A DNA stretch of 64,000 nt from Methylocapsa aurea (GCF_000746085.1 NZ_JQKO01000013.1:1-64000); one strand, 5' to 3'. Numbered from the stretch's first letter, positions 1 through 9,682 are shown. Notes: generated from the sequence alone by a model not told the origin. A program made the numbers and translations.

Positions 1-477
1 GGCTGCCTGCCGATCCTGATCCAGCTGCCGGTGTTTTTCGCGCTCTACAAGGTCTTGTTCATCACCATCGAAATGCGGCAGGCGCCGTTTTTCGGCTGGA
101 TCAAGGATCTCTCGAAGCCCGACCCGACCAATGTCTTCACCCTGTTCGGCCTGCTGCCGTTCGATCCGACCGCGCTGCCGGTGTTCGGCTCGTTCCTGGC
201 GCTCGGCGTCTGGCCGCTGATCATGGGCGTCACGATGTTCATCCAGATGAAGACCAATCCGGAGCCGGCCGACGAGCTGCAACGGAAGGTCTTCACCTGG
301 ATGCCGGTGGTCTTCACCTTCACCCTCGGCAGCTTCCCCTCCGGCCTCGTCATCTACTGGACCTGGAACAATATCCTCTCCGTCCTCCAGCAGACCATGA
401 TCATGAAACAGGCCGGCGTCAAAATCGAACTCTGGGACAATCTCGTCAATACATTCCGAAAAAAAGCCGCAAGCTGA
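1..477 (+). CDS. yidC: Membrane protein insertase YidC, C-terminal part (5' end outside window)
   Basis: Partial gene: the reading frame is open from base 1 and ends at TGA 475-477. It encodes the last ~158 residues of YidC/OxaA, which inserts and folds inner-membrane proteins alone or with SecYEG. The visible part starts inside the conserved [18 protein letters not shown] stretch. Three further hydrophobic segments follow, including the [14 protein letters not shown] helix typical of the family near the C-terminus, and a short basic tail. engB starts one base after the stop, so the two are probably cotranscribed. The yidC-engB-argB order is common in alphaproteobacteria. Identification is secure; only the N-terminal periplasmic domain is missing. 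Confidence 0.96.
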   Translation, partial: GCLPILIQLPVFFALYKVLFITIEMRQAPFFGWIKDLSKPDPTNVFTLFGLLPFDPTALPVFGSFLALGVWPLIMGVTMFIQMKTNPEPADELQRKVFTWMPVVFTFTLGSFPSGLVIYWTWNNILSVLQQTMIMKQAGVKIELWDNLVNTFRKKAAS

Positions 478-478
478 A

Positions 479-1192
479 ATGACCCAAGCCCTGGACCAGC
501 CAGCGGGACAGCGCTTGGACCCCGCGGCGGAAATGCAGCGCGCCGGCCCCGACTACGACGAAATCGGCCGCAAGCTTTTTGCCGAGGACTGCGCATTCAT
601 GTGGGCGGCGGCGGCGATCGGGCAATTGCCGCCGCCGGGCGCGCCGGAGATCGCTTTCGCCGGGCGCTCCAATGTCGGCAAGTCCTCGCTCCTCAACGCG
701 CTGACCAATCGCAAGGCGCTGGCGCGCACCTCGAATACGCCAGGGCGCACGCGAGAGCTCAATTTCTTCGCCCTTGGCGGCGATGCGGAGGCTTCCAAGC
801 TTCGCCTTGTCGATATGCCCGGCTACGGCTATGCCGCAGCCTCCAAGACGAAAATCGCTTCCTGGACCGGCCTGATGCAGGATTTCTTGCGCGGCCGGGC
901 GCGCTTGCTGCGGGTTTTCGTTCTGATCGATGGCCGCCACGGCTTGAAGCCGGTCGACCTCGAAATGCTGGATCTCCTCGATCGCTCGGCCATGTCCTAT
1001 CAAATCGTTTTGACCAAGCGCGACGAGGTCAAAGGAGCCGAGCAGAACGAGCGCATCGCGGCGACGCTCAAAGCGCTGGATAAGCGCCCGGCCGCTTTCC
1101 CGGAGGCGATCTTCACCTCATCCCAAACCGGCGAGGGCATCGGCGCGCTTCGCGCGGCGATCGCAAGGCTGCTCGCCGAACGCGGAAATTGA
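479..1192 (+). CDS. engB: Ribosome biogenesis GTP-binding protein EngB (YihA/YsxC)
   Basis: A 237-residue TrmE-Era-EngA-EngB-Septin-type GTPase needed for assembly of the large ribosomal subunit. All GTPase motifs are visible: G1 GRSNVGKSS (residues 62-70), G2 NTPGRT (86-91), G3 DMPG (112-115) and G4 TKRD (179-182). The first ~45 residues extend beyond the compact E. coli form, as is usual in alphaproteobacteria. The ATG at 479 lies one base after the yidC stop, suggesting translational coupling. The 146 bp before argB contain a short direct repeat (GGACGTTTCA at 1287-1296 and 1300-1309) with no obvious function. Confidence 0.97.
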   Translation: MTQALDQPAGQRLDPAAEMQRAGPDYDEIGRKLFAEDCAFMWAAAAIGQLPPPGAPEIAFAGRSNVGKSSLLNALTNRKALARTSNTPGRTRELNFFALGGDAEASKLRLVDMPGYGYAAASKTKIASWTGLMQDFLRGRARLLRVFVLIDGRHGLKPVDLEMLDLLDRSAMSYQIVLTKRDEVKGAEQNERIAATLKALDKRPAAFPEAIFTSSQTGEGIGALRAAIARLLAERGN

Positions 1193-1338
1193 CGGCGCCA
1201 GCCCCTCCTCCGCCGCCAAAAAGACCGCGCGGCTCCGCGTTGAGCCTGTCACAACGAGCGGATAGATAGAGCAATGGATTCAAGCTGGACGTTTCAGCCC
1301 GGACGTTTCACCGTGAAGGTTTCACTGGACGAGAATCA

Positions 1339-2223
1339 ATGAACGACGCGACTGACTCCCGCGCCCAAGCGAAGGCTCAAGAACAGGCCGCGATCTTGAT
1401 GCAGGCCTTGCCGCATATGCTGCACTATGACGATGCGATCGTCGTAGTGAAATACGGTGGCCACGCCATGGGCGATGACAAGGTCGGCCGCGATTTCGCC
1501 CGCGATATGGTTCTGCTCGAACAATCCGGCGTCAATCCGGTCGTCGTTCATGGCGGCGGCCCGCAGATCGGCGCGATGCTGCGCAAGCTCGGCATCAAGT
1601 CCGAGTTTTCGGACGGTCTGCGGGTCACCGACAGGGCGACGATCGAGATCGTCGAAATGGTCCTCGCCGGTTCGATCAACAAGCAGATCGTCGGCTTCAT
1701 CAATGCCGAGGGCGGCCGGGCGATCGGCCTTTGCGGCAAGGATGGCAATATGGTCATCGCCAATAAGGCCCCGCCGACCAGCGAGGCGGTCGATCTCGGC
1801 TTTGTCGGCGAACCGGCCAAAGTGGACACCACCGTGCTCGACCAAGTGCTCGGCCGCGAGCTTATTCCGGTCCTCGCGCCGATCGCGCAAGGCGACGACG
1901 GCGAGACCTATAATGTGAACGCCGACACCTTTGCCGGCGCCATCGCCGGCGCGCTCAAGGCCAAGCGACTGCTGTTCCTGACCGACGTGCCTGGCGTTCT
2001 CGATCAGAAAGGGAGCCTGATCAAGGAATTGCGCGTCGAAGAGATCCATGCCCTGATCGCCGATGGCACCATCACCGGCGGGATGATTCCAAAAGTTGAG
2101 ACCTGCATCTACGCCCTAGAACAGGGTGTCGAAGGCGTCGTCATCCTCGACGGCAAGAGCCCGCATGCGGTGCTGGTCGAGCTTCTTACCGACCATGGCG
2201 CGGGAACATTGATCAAGAGGTGA
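1339..2223 (+). CDS. argB: Acetylglutamate kinase
   Basis: A 294-residue amino-acid kinase that phosphorylates N-acetyl-L-glutamate, the second step of cyclic arginine biosynthesis in the cytoplasm. Visible motifs are KYGGHAM (38-44, phosphate-binding lysine), HGGGPQIG (71-78, substrate loop) and the C-terminal GGMIPKVE segment typical of ArgB. Length is normal for the family. The N-terminal helix preceding the kinase core is of the kind found in arginine-inhibitable, hexameric ArgB enzymes, so feedback inhibition by arginine is plausible (inference). The stop overlaps the GTG start of the next gene by 4 bases. Confidence 0.97.
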   Translation: MNDATDSRAQAKAQEQAAILMQALPHMLHYDDAIVVVKYGGHAMGDDKVGRDFARDMVLLEQSGVNPVVVHGGGPQIGAMLRKLGIKSEFSDGLRVTDRATIEIVEMVLAGSINKQIVGFINAEGGRAIGLCGKDGNMVIANKAPPTSEAVDLGFVGEPAKVDTTVLDQVLGRELIPVLAPIAQGDDGETYNVNADTFAGAIAGALKAKRLLFLTDVPGVLDQKGSLIKELRVEEIHALIADGTITGGMIPKVETCIYALEQGVEGVVILDGKSPHAVLVELLTDHGAGTLIKR

Positions 2224-3083
2224 GCAAAACGAAACGGTTCTTGGACGATCCATCAGAAGCGGCGCTGTCGGACGAGCGGAACGCCGCGCCAGGTCCGGAG
2301 CGCGAAGCTGCGCCGGACGCCGATTCCCCTGTGCCCGTCGATCCTTCTTCGACCGTAGAGACATACGCGCGGATCGATGCGTTCGCGCGGATCGACACTT
2401 GGGTGTTCGATCTCGACAACACCCTCTACCCGTCCGACAGCGACCTTTGGCCCAAGATCGACGCCCGCATCACCTTGTTTCTCGCCCATCTCCTCGGCCT
2501 CGACGGCATGTCGGCCCGAGCGCTGCAAAAATACTATTATCAACGCTATGGGACGACATTGCGGGGCCTGATGCAGGAACACGCCGTCAGCGCCGAGGAA
2601 TTCCTGGAATTCACTCATGACATCGACCGCTCTTCCCTCCTGCCCAATCTCGCGCTCGCAAGCGCCATCACGGCGCTGCCGGGGCGCAAGCTGATCCTGA
2701 CCAATGGATCGCGCGATCACGCTCTGCGCACCGCGCATGCGCTTGGCCTCCATGCCATGTTCGAGGATATTTTCGACATCGCCGCCGCCGATTTCGTGCC
2801 CAAGCCGGAGGCCGCGACCTATGAGCGGTTCTTCGACAAACACGCGGTCGATCCGCGGCGGGCGGTGATGTTCGAGGATCTCGCCCGAAATCTGATCGTT
2901 CCGCACCAGAGGGGAATGACGACGGCCCTTGTCGTACCCAAACCCGGCCAGAAGGATCATCGCGAAGCCTTCGAGATCTCCGGCGACGTCGCGCCGCCCC
3001 ATGTCGATTTCGTCACCAGCGACCTCGAAGCCTTTCTGATCGAGATCATGGCCAATATGCCGATCGACGAAAGCAATGGGTGA
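2220..3083 (+). CDS. HAD-family pyrimidine 5'-nucleotidase
   Basis: A 287-residue haloacid dehalogenase-fold phosphatase of the pyrimidine 5'-nucleotidase (SDT1-like) group. Motif [10 protein letters not shown] carries the nucleophile D64 and D66. Motif II is the LTNGS segment, and motif IV is near FEDLARNL. These proteins dephosphorylate UMP/CMP-like nucleotides or act as house-cleaning phosphatases; the substrate here is not shown. The start is a GTG overlapping the argB stop (GTGA), arguing for coupling. Residues 1-57 form a non-conserved, Ala/Pro/Glu-rich extension. It ends in an imperfect duplication ([11 protein letters not shown]) encoded by two similar 18-base units at about 2366-2401. 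An adjacent argB is commonly seen in related genomes. Confidence 0.88.
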   Translation: MSKTKRFLDDPSEAALSDERNAAPGPEREAAPDADSPVPVDPSSTVETYARIDAFARIDTWVFDLDNTLYPSDSDLWPKIDARITLFLAHLLGLDGMSARALQKYYYQRYGTTLRGLMQEHAVSAEEFLEFTHDIDRSSLLPNLALASAITALPGRKLILTNGSRDHALRTAHALGLHAMFEDIFDIAAADFVPKPEAATYERFFDKHAVDPRRAVMFEDLARNLIVPHQRGMTTALVVPKPGQKDHREAFEISGDVAPPHVDFVTSDLEAFLIEIMANMPIDESNG

Positions 3084-3220
3084 ATGCCGAAAGCCCCGCC
3101 GAAACAGTTACGCTGGAGCGTTGCTGGCGCATTGATTACTTTGATCGAAACCCTTAACCCATGGATCGTCCGCAGAAGGCCGATCCGCCCCAACAAATCC
3201 GCCGAACGAAAGACCAGCCG

Positions 3221-4078
3221 ATGACGCATACCGCCCTCGAAACCATCATCGACGCCGCCTTCGAGGATCGCGCCGCCATCAATGCGCAGACCCAGGGCGA
3301 CATCCGCAAGGCGGTCGAAGCGGCCCTCCATCTGTTGGACGCGGGAAAACTCCGGGTCGCCGAGAAAATTCCCAGCGCGGAGGGGCCAAATTCCTGGAAG
3401 GTCAATCAATGGCTGAAGAAGGCCGTGCTTTTGTCTTTCCGCCTCAACGACATGGCGGCGATTTCCGGCGGCCCCGGCGGCGCCTCCTGGTGGGACAAGG
3501 TGCCCTCCAAATTCGACGGCTGGGGACCGAAGGAGCACGCCGCGGCCGGGTTTCGGTCGGTGCCCAATTGCGTCGTGCGCCGCTCGGCCTATATTGCGCC
3601 GGGCGTCGTCCTGATGCCCTCCTTCGTCAATCTTGGCGCCTATGTCGACTCGGGAACCATGGTCGACACCTGGGTGACGGTGGGCTCCTGCGCCCAGATC
3701 GGCAAGAATGTGCATCTTTCCGGCGGGGTCGGCATCGGCGGCGTGCTCGAACCCTTGCAGGCCAATCCGACCATCATCGAGGATGATTGCTTCATCGGCG
3801 CGCGGTCGGAAATCGTCGAGGGCGTGATCGTTGGGCAAGGCGCGGTGGTCTCGATGGGCACGTTCATCTCAGCCTCGACCAAGATCGTCGACCGGACCAG
3901 CGGCGCCATACACATCGGCTACGTTCCGCCCTATTCCGTCGTGGTCTCCGGCAATCTGCCAGGCAAGCCCTTGCCCGATGGCGCGCCTGGCCCCTCGCTC
4001 TACTGCGCCGTGATCGTCAAGACCGTCGACGCGCAGACCCGCTCCAAGACCGCGATCAACGAGCTTTTGAGGGATTGA
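3221..4078 (+). CDS. dapD: 2,3,4,5-tetrahydropyridine-2,6-dicarboxylate N-succinyltransferase
   Basis: DapD transfers succinyl from succinyl-CoA to tetrahydrodipicolinate in the succinylase branch of meso-diaminopimelate/lysine synthesis. From ATG 3221 the product is 285 residues, the usual family length. The frame extends to ATG 3161, but the extra 20 residues are polar and unconserved, so 3221 is preferred. The C-terminal half shows hexapeptide (left-handed beta-helix) turns, including [15 protein letters not shown] and [12 protein letters not shown]. The N-terminal helical domain contains [12 protein letters not shown]. It functionally connects with lysA (12823), which finishes the same pathway. 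The 3' end overlaps the next start by one base (TGATG). Confidence 0.97.
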   Translation: MTHTALETIIDAAFEDRAAINAQTQGDIRKAVEAALHLLDAGKLRVAEKIPSAEGPNSWKVNQWLKKAVLLSFRLNDMAAISGGPGGASWWDKVPSKFDGWGPKEHAAAGFRSVPNCVVRRSAYIAPGVVLMPSFVNLGAYVDSGTMVDTWVTVGSCAQIGKNVHLSGGVGIGGVLEPLQANPTIIEDDCFIGARSEIVEGVIVGQGAVVSMGTFISASTKIVDRTSGAIHIGYVPPYSVVVSGNLPGKPLPDGAPGPSLYCAVIVKTVDAQTRSKTAINELLRD

Positions 4079-4557
4079 TGGCGCAGCTTCCAGCGGCGGA
4101 GCGCGCGCGCTTTCTGTTTCGCACCGATCAAGGCGTGATCGATGCGAAAACATGGCGTCAAGGCACGGCGCTGCTCGGCGCCATCCTCGTCCTTCTCACC
4201 GCCATCTGGCTTGTCGTCGCGCCCTTCACGCAGCGCGACCTCGCCGCCACGCCGTTCTTCGCCTGGGCGACCATCGCCGCCTTCGTCTATCTGCTGTTTT
4301 ACGCTTTCACGATTCTCCTGATCGCGATCAGCCATTATAATCTCAGCGCCAAGCGCTGGCGCGATCGCGGCCGGCCCGCGGGGCTGGCGGGACTCCTGCC
4401 GTTTTTCGCGCTTTTGAGCGGCGCGGCGCATTGGCTGCAGCCGCGCGTCGCGGAAACACTGTCCTATTGGTATGTCGCGGGGCTCGACGCCTTGCTCGTT
4501 GCGATCATCATCTGGAACGTCGCCGAACTCGGGTTTTGCGGCCGCCGCGCGGATTAG
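4078..4557 (+). CDS. DUF805-like inner-membrane protein
   Basis: A 159-residue protein with about four membrane helices (roughly residues 28-48, 57-82, 99-116 and 128-148). Between helices 2 and 3 is a basic AKRWRDRGRPAG segment. It resembles the R-x-x-D-x-G-[KR]-x-G motif that marks DUF805 proteins, whose function is unknown. ATG 4078 overlaps the dapD stop (TGATG), so it is translated from the dapD message. Its TAG stop (4555-4557) is the first three bases of a palindromic repeat. Alternative: another small membrane family sharing the basic loop. Confidence 0.72.
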   Translation: MAQLPAAERARFLFRTDQGVIDAKTWRQGTALLGAILVLLTAIWLVVAPFTQRDLAATPFFAWATIAAFVYLLFYAFTILLIAISHYNLSAKRWRDRGRPAGLAGLLPFFALLSGAAHWLQPRVAETLSYWYVAGLDALLVAIIIWNVAELGFCGRRAD

Positions 4558-4697
4558 AGCGCTTTCCGATCGAATGGAATCGTTCGATCGATCAGAAATC
4601 GCTCCAGTTGCAAGAACCTGAGCATGCGCATGGAATCCGAGCGATTCCTCCCGGTCGCGCAACGCTCTAATTGCAACTTCGCCAAAAAATGCTCTAA
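4555..4697. repeat. Palindromic intergenic repeat, family R1 (divergent copy)
   Basis: Starts TAGAGCGCTTTCCGATCG and contains an inverted repeat around GATCGAATG...CGATC, then a second module ending AACGCTCTAA. A third short ATGCTCTA end lies at about 4690. The first ~50 bases match the copies at 9465 and 28459 nearly base for base. The second half is different and resembles the second half of family R5. It occupies most of the gap between the DUF805-like gene and the chorismate mutase gene. Confidence 0.85.
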
Positions 4698-4730
4698 GAC
4701 AGGTCAACGCCCCTGCGAGCCAGCGCGAAA

Positions 4731-5630
4731 ATGACAAGTTCATCCCGTCGCGAGACCTTGGCCGATCTCAGAATTGAGATCGATCGAATCGACGCGGACC
4801 TGCACCGGCTGCTGATGGAGCGCGGCGAGATCATCCACCGGCTCATCGAAGCCAAGGCCCGGCAGGGCGGAGGGTCGGCGTTCCGGCCCGGCCGCGAGGC
4901 GGACATGATGCGCGGGTTGGTCTCCCGGCACGAGGGACTGCTGCCGCTCGACACTGTCGAGAGCATTTGGCGGATCATCATCTCGACCTTTACCTTCGTT
5001 CAGGCGAATTACAGCGTTCACGCCGATATTTCGGGCGGCGACGCGGCGATGCGCGATTGCTGCCGATTTCATTTCGGCTTCACGGTTCCCTATGTGGTCC
5101 ATCTGGGCGCCGCCAGCGTCATCGACGCCGTCGCCAATTCCAGCGGCGATCTTGGCATGGTGCGCGTCGAAGGCGGCGCCGCGTCGGGGCCATGGTGGCG
5201 CAAGCTCATCGATCCGCGGGCGCCGAAGATCATCGCCCGGCTGCCATTCGTCGAGCGTCCGGATCATCCGGCCGGCATGCCGCTCTTCGTGATCGCCCAG
5301 CCCCTTGCGGAGGCCGCCGTGCGCGACGTCGTGCTCTACGCCGTGACGCTGGAGCGTTGGCTGGACAATCTGCCCTCCAGTCTCGGCGCGCTCGGGGCCG
5401 AGATCGTCGGCAACGCCGCCGATGGATTTGGCCTCTCGCTTCTGGTCGCGACGAACCGAGGCGGCGGACCGGAGGCCTTGCGGCAGGCTCTCATTTCCGC
5501 CGGCGCGACCGAGCCGAGGATCGCCGAAATCGGCAGCCATGCGGCGCGTTTCGATATGTCCGAGGGCCAGCATTGCCTGGATTGCGGCGCGGCAAGTCGC
5601 GACCAGTCGGATCGAGGCGAGGCGGCGTAA
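4731..5630 (+). CDS. Chorismate mutase (AroQ domain) with a prephenate dehydratase-like C-terminal domain
   Basis: A 299-residue protein. Residues 1-95 form an AroQ chorismate mutase, which turns chorismate into prephenate. All catalytic positions known from the E. coli P-protein domain can be aligned: R14, R31, K42, R55, E56 and Q91. Residues ~100-280 look like a divergent type-2 periplasmic-binding fold related to prephenate dehydratase ([30 protein letters not shown]). The TRF-type catalytic motif of true dehydratases is not evident, so this part may be regulatory or degenerate (inference). It is followed within 25 bp by hisC and then tyrC, a tyrosine/phenylalanine operon layout common in alphaproteobacteria. 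Confidence 0.88.
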   Translation: MTSSSRRETLADLRIEIDRIDADLHRLLMERGEIIHRLIEAKARQGGGSAFRPGREADMMRGLVSRHEGLLPLDTVESIWRIIISTFTFVQANYSVHADISGGDAAMRDCCRFHFGFTVPYVVHLGAASVIDAVANSSGDLGMVRVEGGAASGPWWRKLIDPRAPKIIARLPFVERPDHPAGMPLFVIAQPLAEAAVRDVVLYAVTLERWLDNLPSSLGALGAEIVGNAADGFGLSLLVATNRGGGPEALRQALISAGATEPRIAEIGSHAARFDMSEGQHCLDCGAASRDQSDRGEAA

Positions 5631-5655
5631 TCACTCTTTTTCGGAGTCTCATTGC

Positions 5656-6777
5656 ATGACCAAAATCGAGCCCGCCGCGCGGCCGCGCCCGCTCGAAGGC
5701 GTTTTCAGCATCGATCCCTATGTCCCAGGCAAGAGCGCGGCGCCGGGCGCCGCCAAGGTTTTCAAGCTGTCTTCGAACGAGACGCCGCTTGGTCCATCGC
5801 CCCGCGCGCGGGAAGCCTTTCGCGCCTTCGGCGACCGGCTAGACATCTATCCGGACGGTTCGGCGAGCGCTCTGCGCGCGGCGATCGGGGCAAGGTTCGG
5901 GGTCGACCCGGAAAAAATCGTCTGCGGCGCGGGATCGGATGAAATCATCCATCTTCTGGCGAGCGCCTATATCGGCCCTGGCGACGAAGGCATTTTCACG
6001 GAGCACGGTTTTCTCGTCTATAAGATCGCCATTCTCGCGGCTGGCGGCGTTCCCGTCGTCGCGCCAGAGAAGAACCTTACGACCGATGTCGACGCCATTC
6101 TGGCCAAGGTCGGCCCGAAGACCAAGATGGTCTTCATCGCCAATCCGAACAATCCGACAGGAACCTATCTGCCCATCGCCGAAGTCGAGCGGCTCAAGGC
6201 GAGCCTGCCTTCCGACGTCGTCCTTGTGCTTGACGCGGCCTATGCCGAATATGTGACCCGCGCCGATTATTCGGCCGGCCTGGAGCTTGTCTCGGCAAGC
6301 GAAAACGTGGTCATGACCCGGACCTTTTCCAAAATCCATGGTCTGGCCGGCGTCCGGCTCGGCTGGTGCTATGCGCCGCTCGACATCTGCGCCGCGATCA
6401 ATCGGATACGCCCGCCGTTCAACACCAATGGCGCCGCGCTCGCGGCCGGGATCGCCTCGCTGCAAGACGCCGATCATATCGCCAAGGCGATCGCCCATAA
6501 CGCGGAATGGCTCGCCTGGCTGACGAGAGAAATCGGCGCGCTTGGGATCGAGATAACCCCCAGCGTCGGCAATTTTCTCCTGCTCCATTTCAAGGACGAA
6601 GCCGAGGCGCAGGCCGCCGATCAATTTCTCACCGCGCGCGGGCTGATCCTGCGCGCGGTCGGGTCCTACGGCCTGCCGCATTGCCTGCGCCTCACCGTCG
6701 GATCCGAGGAAGCCAATCGCCTCGTCTCCGCCAGCCTTCGGGATTTCGTCCAGTTAGGAAACCCCGCGCGTGCCTGA
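5656..6777 (+). CDS. hisC: Histidinol-phosphate / aromatic aminotransferase (HisC type)
   Basis: A 373-residue fold-type I PLP aminotransferase. The PLP lysine is K226 in [18 protein letters not shown] (163-170) and the LSSNETP N-terminal motif are those of HisC. The reading frame stays open upstream to 5422, but ATG 5656 gives the standard length and lies just after the chorismate mutase stop. Sandwiched between chorismate mutase and prephenate dehydrogenase, this copy probably transaminates aromatic keto acids or prephenate as well as, or instead of, imidazole acetol phosphate (context inference). Its end overlaps the next GTG start by 8 bases. Confidence 0.93.
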   Translation: MTKIEPAARPRPLEGVFSIDPYVPGKSAAPGAAKVFKLSSNETPLGPSPRAREAFRAFGDRLDIYPDGSASALRAAIGARFGVDPEKIVCGAGSDEIIHLLASAYIGPGDEGIFTEHGFLVYKIAILAAGGVPVVAPEKNLTTDVDAILAKVGPKTKMVFIANPNNPTGTYLPIAEVERLKASLPSDVVLVLDAAYAEYVTRADYSAGLELVSASENVVMTRTFSKIHGLAGVRLGWCYAPLDICAAINRIRPPFNTNGAALAAGIASLQDADHIAKAIAHNAEWLAWLTREIGALGIEITPSVGNFLLLHFKDEAEAQAADQFLTARGLILRAVGSYGLPHCLRLTVGSEEANRLVSASLRDFVQLGNPARA

Positions 6778-7717
6778 TGGTCTTGGGGCTCCGCTGAGCG
6801 AGCCATTGTTTGAACGGGCAGCGCTCATCGGCATCGGACTCATCGGCTCGTCCCTGGCCCATGCGTGCCGCCGCAAAGGGCTCGCCCGCGCCATCGTCGC
6901 CGCCGACGCATCCCCCGCCGTCCGCGAAACGGTGCGCAAGCTTGCGATCGCCGACGAGGTCGCGGAAACCGCCGCCGCGGGAGTGGAGGGCGCCGATCTC
7001 GTCATTCTCTGCGCGCCGGTCGGGGCGATGGGCGCAATCGCCGAAGAAATCGCGCCCCATCTCAAGCCTGGCGCGATTGTCTCCGACGTCGGTTCGGTCA
7101 AGGCGTCGATCATTGGCGCGGTCGCGCCGCATCTGCCCTTGGGCGTTCACTTTATTCCCGGCCATCCCGTGGCTGGCACCGAGCAGTCCGGCCCGACCGC
7201 CGGGTTCGCCACCCTCTTTCTCAATCGCTGGACAATTCTGACCCCTCCGGAGGGAACCGATCCGAAGGCGCTCGCGCGGCTTTCGGCCTTCTGGACCGCG
7301 GCCGGGGCCAATGTCGAAGTCATGGCGCCGGCGCACCATGATCTGGTGCTCGCGATCACCAGCCATGTGCCCCATCTCATCGCCTATAATATCGTTGGCA
7401 CAGCCGCCGATCTCGAAGAAGTGACCCGATCGGAAGTCATCAAATTCTCCGCCGGAGGGTTTCGCGACTTCACCCGCATCGCCGCATCGGATCCAACAAT
7501 GTGGCGCGACGTTTTCCTCAACAACAAAGAGGCGGTGCTCGAAATGCTCGGCCGCTTCAACGAGGACCTGACCGCGCTTCAGCGGATGATCCGGCGCGAT
7601 GACGGTCAAGGCCTGTTTGATCTGTTCACCCGCACAAGGGCGATCCGGCGCGGCATCATCGAACAAGGGCAGGAAACCGCCGCCCCCGACTTCGGCCGCC
7701 GGACTGGGGAGAACTAA
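6770..7717 (+). CDS. tyrC: Prephenate/arogenate dehydrogenase family protein
   Basis: A 315-residue NAD(P)-dependent dehydrogenase that oxidatively decarboxylates prephenate or arogenate toward tyrosine. The Rossmann dinucleotide motif GIGLIGSS is at 21-28. The family segment [15 protein letters not shown] follows at about 128-142, with the conserved helical [14 protein letters not shown] and [14 protein letters not shown] regions in the dimerisation domain. There is no fused chorismate mutase or ACT domain; the mutase is the separate gene two places upstream. The start is GTG 6770, overlapping hisC by 8 bases. Cofactor and substrate preference cannot be settled by eye. Confidence 0.93.
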   Translation: MPDGLGAPLSEPLFERAALIGIGLIGSSLAHACRRKGLARAIVAADASPAVRETVRKLAIADEVAETAAAGVEGADLVILCAPVGAMGAIAEEIAPHLKPGAIVSDVGSVKASIIGAVAPHLPLGVHFIPGHPVAGTEQSGPTAGFATLFLNRWTILTPPEGTDPKALARLSAFWTAAGANVEVMAPAHHDLVLAITSHVPHLIAYNIVGTAADLEEVTRSEVIKFSAGGFRDFTRIAASDPTMWRDVFLNNKEAVLEMLGRFNEDLTALQRMIRRDDGQGLFDLFTRTRAIRRGIIEQGQETAAPDFGRRTGEN

Positions 7718-7871
7718 CGCCGGCTTTGGCGCGAAGCCAAACCGATGGCGGAGATATATGATGCTCCGGCGCGCGCGATGGTATATTCAAGAAGGCGGCA
7801 CGCGTTCGTTGAAATTCCGATTGCTCGGCGCATCTCTCGGCGGATAGACGCCGAATGAAAGTTGGCGCATC

Positions 7872-8186
7872 ATGACCGAAAAGACGATCGACCTCGACGG
7901 TCGACGCGGCATGGCGGCGCAGAAGGCGACCCAAATCCGCCGTCTGATCGCGGCTGTCGAGGCGGACCATGTTGCGCTCCGCGCGCGACAGGATGAACTG
8001 GAGCATTTTCTTGGGGCTGCTCCCGCCGCGCATTGGCAGGACGCCGTCGCCAAGGCCCGCTACCTGCTGACCCTGTTCGCGCAGACGCCCGCTGCGGAAG
8101 ATCCAAGGCGGGTCAAGCTGATCGCGGATGTCCTGGCCGATTTCGAACGCCTGCTTGCAGAACCGGAACACCCGCCGATCGGGTGA
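7872..8186 (+). CDS. Conserved hypothetical protein, helical
   Basis: A 104-residue soluble protein, almost wholly alpha-helical by composition, with a likely coiled coil over residues 15-55 (QIRRLIAAVEADHVALRARQ). There is no signal peptide, membrane segment or catalytic motif. The frame has the G/C-rich third codon positions of the neighbouring genes, and the ATG follows a weak purine-rich stretch. I do not recognise its function. The gene lies between the tyrosine operon and a 39-residue lysine-rich peptide on the same strand. The 154 bp before it hold only a small inverted repeat (TTTGGC...GCCAAA, about 7727-7743). Confidence 0.6.
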   Translation: MTEKTIDLDGRRGMAAQKATQIRRLIAAVEADHVALRARQDELEHFLGAAPAAHWQDAVAKARYLLTLFAQTPAAEDPRRVKLIADVLADFERLLAEPEHPPIG

Positions 8187-8229
8187 TGCTATGCTCGCAG
8201 CCAGCGAGCCTCCTTGAAGGAGAATGACG

Positions 8230-8349
8230 ATGGCCAAAGGTCAAGTTCGCGGCAACCGGGAAGCCAAGAAGCCCAAGAAAGAGAAACCGAAGGAAACGGC
8301 CGCCGCCCCCTCGCTCTTGAAGATCGCGACTCCGCCCAAGAAAAAATAA
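8230..8349 (+). CDS. Small lysine-rich conserved protein (39 aa)
   Basis: A 39-residue peptide beginning MAKGQVRGNREAKKPKKEK and ending PPKKK. It is a very basic, probably disordered protein. Similar short 'MAKGQxRGNREAKKPK' proteins are found throughout Proteobacteria and are usually annotated hypothetical; their role is unknown to me, though RNA or ribosome contact is an easy guess from composition. A strong ribosome-binding site, AAGGAG (about 8217-8222), lies 7 bases before ATG 8230. Too short for routine gene calling, but the RBS and recognisable N-terminus support it. Confidence 0.75.
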   Translation: MAKGQVRGNREAKKPKKEKPKETAAAPSLLKIATPPKKK

Positions 8350-8445
8350 AGCGAAAATAGCGCGATAAGTACCGGGAGAAGCCTGCCAGAGCGCCCCAGC
8401 AGGAGGGGCGAGAATTATTCGCGTCGTCCGGATCCAGCCCCCGGC

Positions 8446-9264
8446 TTACGCCGGCCCCTCCGCAATCTCGTCTGTCCAGACCCGGAAGCTGGTCAGCGTG
8501 TTGGGGCCGAAGGTCGTGGCGATGGCGACGTCGGCGGCGTCGCGTCCCCTCGCCAGCAGCACCCTTCCGATGCGCGGCGTATTGTTCCTCGCATCGAATG
8601 TATGCCAACGGCCGCCAAGATAGGCCTCGAACCAAGCCGCGAAATCGCCCGGCGGAAAGGGCGGCGGCGTGCCGACGTCGCCAAGATAGCCTGTGCAATA
8701 GCGCGCCGGAATGTTCAAGGCCCGGCAGAAGGCGACGGCCAAATGCGCATAGTCGCGACAGACGCCGCGCCCTTCCTGATAGGCCTCGGAAGCGGTGCGC
8801 GTCACCCGCGCATGTTCGTAGCCAAATGCGATGCGCTGGTGCACGTAATCGCAGATCGCCTGGACCCGCGCCCAGCCCGGCGCGGTATGGCCAAACAAGG
8901 TCCAAGCTAGATCCAGCATCCGATCGCTGTCGCAGAACCGGCTCGCGAGAAGAAAGACGATGGCCTCCTCCGGAAGCTTCTCGACCGCGATCTGGGCCGC
9001 GTCGAGCGCGATCTCATCAGGCAGGCCGGAATCCGTCACGATAGCGTCAGTCGACAGGCTCATATGGCCCGCCGGGGCGACAATGCGGCTGCACCAATTG
9101 CCAAACCCGTCGCGATAGCAGGAAATCGGAACCGAGGGGATGATCACGATATGATCAGGCGCCGCGAGGTCGGCCACGCGGGAGTAATGGATATTCAACA
9201 TCGCAATCAGGGGCGTGGGTTGCGGAAATTCATATTGCAATTCATAGCCGACCCGAAGTTTCAC
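8446..9264 (-). CDS. Transglutaminase-like cysteine peptidase family protein
   Basis: A 272-residue protein with an N-terminal beta-rich domain (about 1-95, bacterial transglutaminase-like N-terminal region) and a transglutaminase/protease core. The catalytic triad is visible: C169 in GRGVCRDYAH, H221 in GGRWHTFDARNN and D224. Such proteins act as peptidases or amide-bond transferases on unknown substrates; no signal peptide is seen. The frame continues to 9330, but GTG 9264 (MKLRVGYEL...) matches the usual family start, and the extra residues look non-coding. It is transcribed convergently with the small gene at 8230. Confidence 0.87.
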   Translation of the reverse strand: MKLRVGYELQYEFPQPTPLIAMLNIHYSRVADLAAPDHIVIIPSVPISCYRDGFGNWCSRIVAPAGHMSLSTDAIVTDSGLPDEIALDAAQIAVEKLPEEAIVFLLASRFCDSDRMLDLAWTLFGHTAPGWARVQAICDYVHQRIAFGYEHARVTRTASEAYQEGRGVCRDYAHLAVAFCRALNIPARYCTGYLGDVGTPPPFPPGDFAAWFEAYLGGRWHTFDARNNTPRIGRVLLARGRDAADVAIATTFGPNTLTSFRVWTDEIAEGPA

Positions 9265-9464
9265 TAATGCTCTCCGCGCGCCTGGGAAGCCCGCCCATAG
9301 CCGTTGATTTCTGCATCGGGCGGCTGACAACGTATTTTGGCATTCATATCACTTGGAGCGCTCAAAAGAACTGGCAATAATTCAGCCCGACGACTCACTA
9401 AATACTTTGCGCCGGACCACCGAGACATTGATCTGCGCTGCTGCCTGGCGCCAGTCTAGCGCTG
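9265..9464. other. Intergenic, no gene recognised
   Basis: This is the divergent gap between the transglutaminase-like gene and mgtA, before the repeat cluster begins. It is lower in GC than the flanking genes. I see no convincing open frame or hairpin. It presumably holds the promoter for the leftward gene; no clear -35/-10 pair was found. Confidence 0.5.
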
Positions 9465-9578
9465 GAGCGCTTTCCGATCGAATGGAGTCATTCGATCGAT
9501 CAGAAATCGCCCCAGTGTTAAAAAGTCTGAGCATATTCTCGCCGAACAGATCGAACCAATCTGTTCGGAATATGCTCT
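9465..9578. repeat. Palindromic intergenic repeat, family R1
   Basis: Two modules. GAGCGCTTTCCGATCGAATG...CATTCGATCGATC has a 9-base inverted core. GAGCATATTC...GAATATGCTCT has long complementary arms around CGAACCA. The copy at 28459 is nearly identical; here the left arm of module 2 carries three extra bases (TCG), so the hairpin has a bulge. It ends in CTCTAGAGC, shared with the following R2 copy. Confidence 0.92.
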
Positions 9579-9682
9579 AGAGCGCTTTTAGTTTCGGCGG
9601 AATCAGAAAGCAGCTCTAGGTCTTTGTTTTGTCGCATTTTCTTAACGCGACCCGGTATCCACTTCGCTCGAAAATGCTCTAG
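9578..9682. repeat. Palindromic intergenic repeat, family R2
   Basis: Begins TAGAGCGCTTTTAGTTTCGG and ends TTCGCTCGAAAATGCTCTAG. Near-identical copies lie at 18128-18232 (same strand) and 14150-14253 (opposite strand), with a degraded copy at 23349-23450. It ends only 28 bp before the mgtA start codon, so any mgtA promoter must lie inside or upstream of the repeats. Confidence 0.92.

Noticed and set aside
9353-9580. 75-residue plus-strand frame upstream of mgtA
   Set aside because: Most of it is R1 repeat sequence and it ends at the repeat boundary; it has no homologue-like features.
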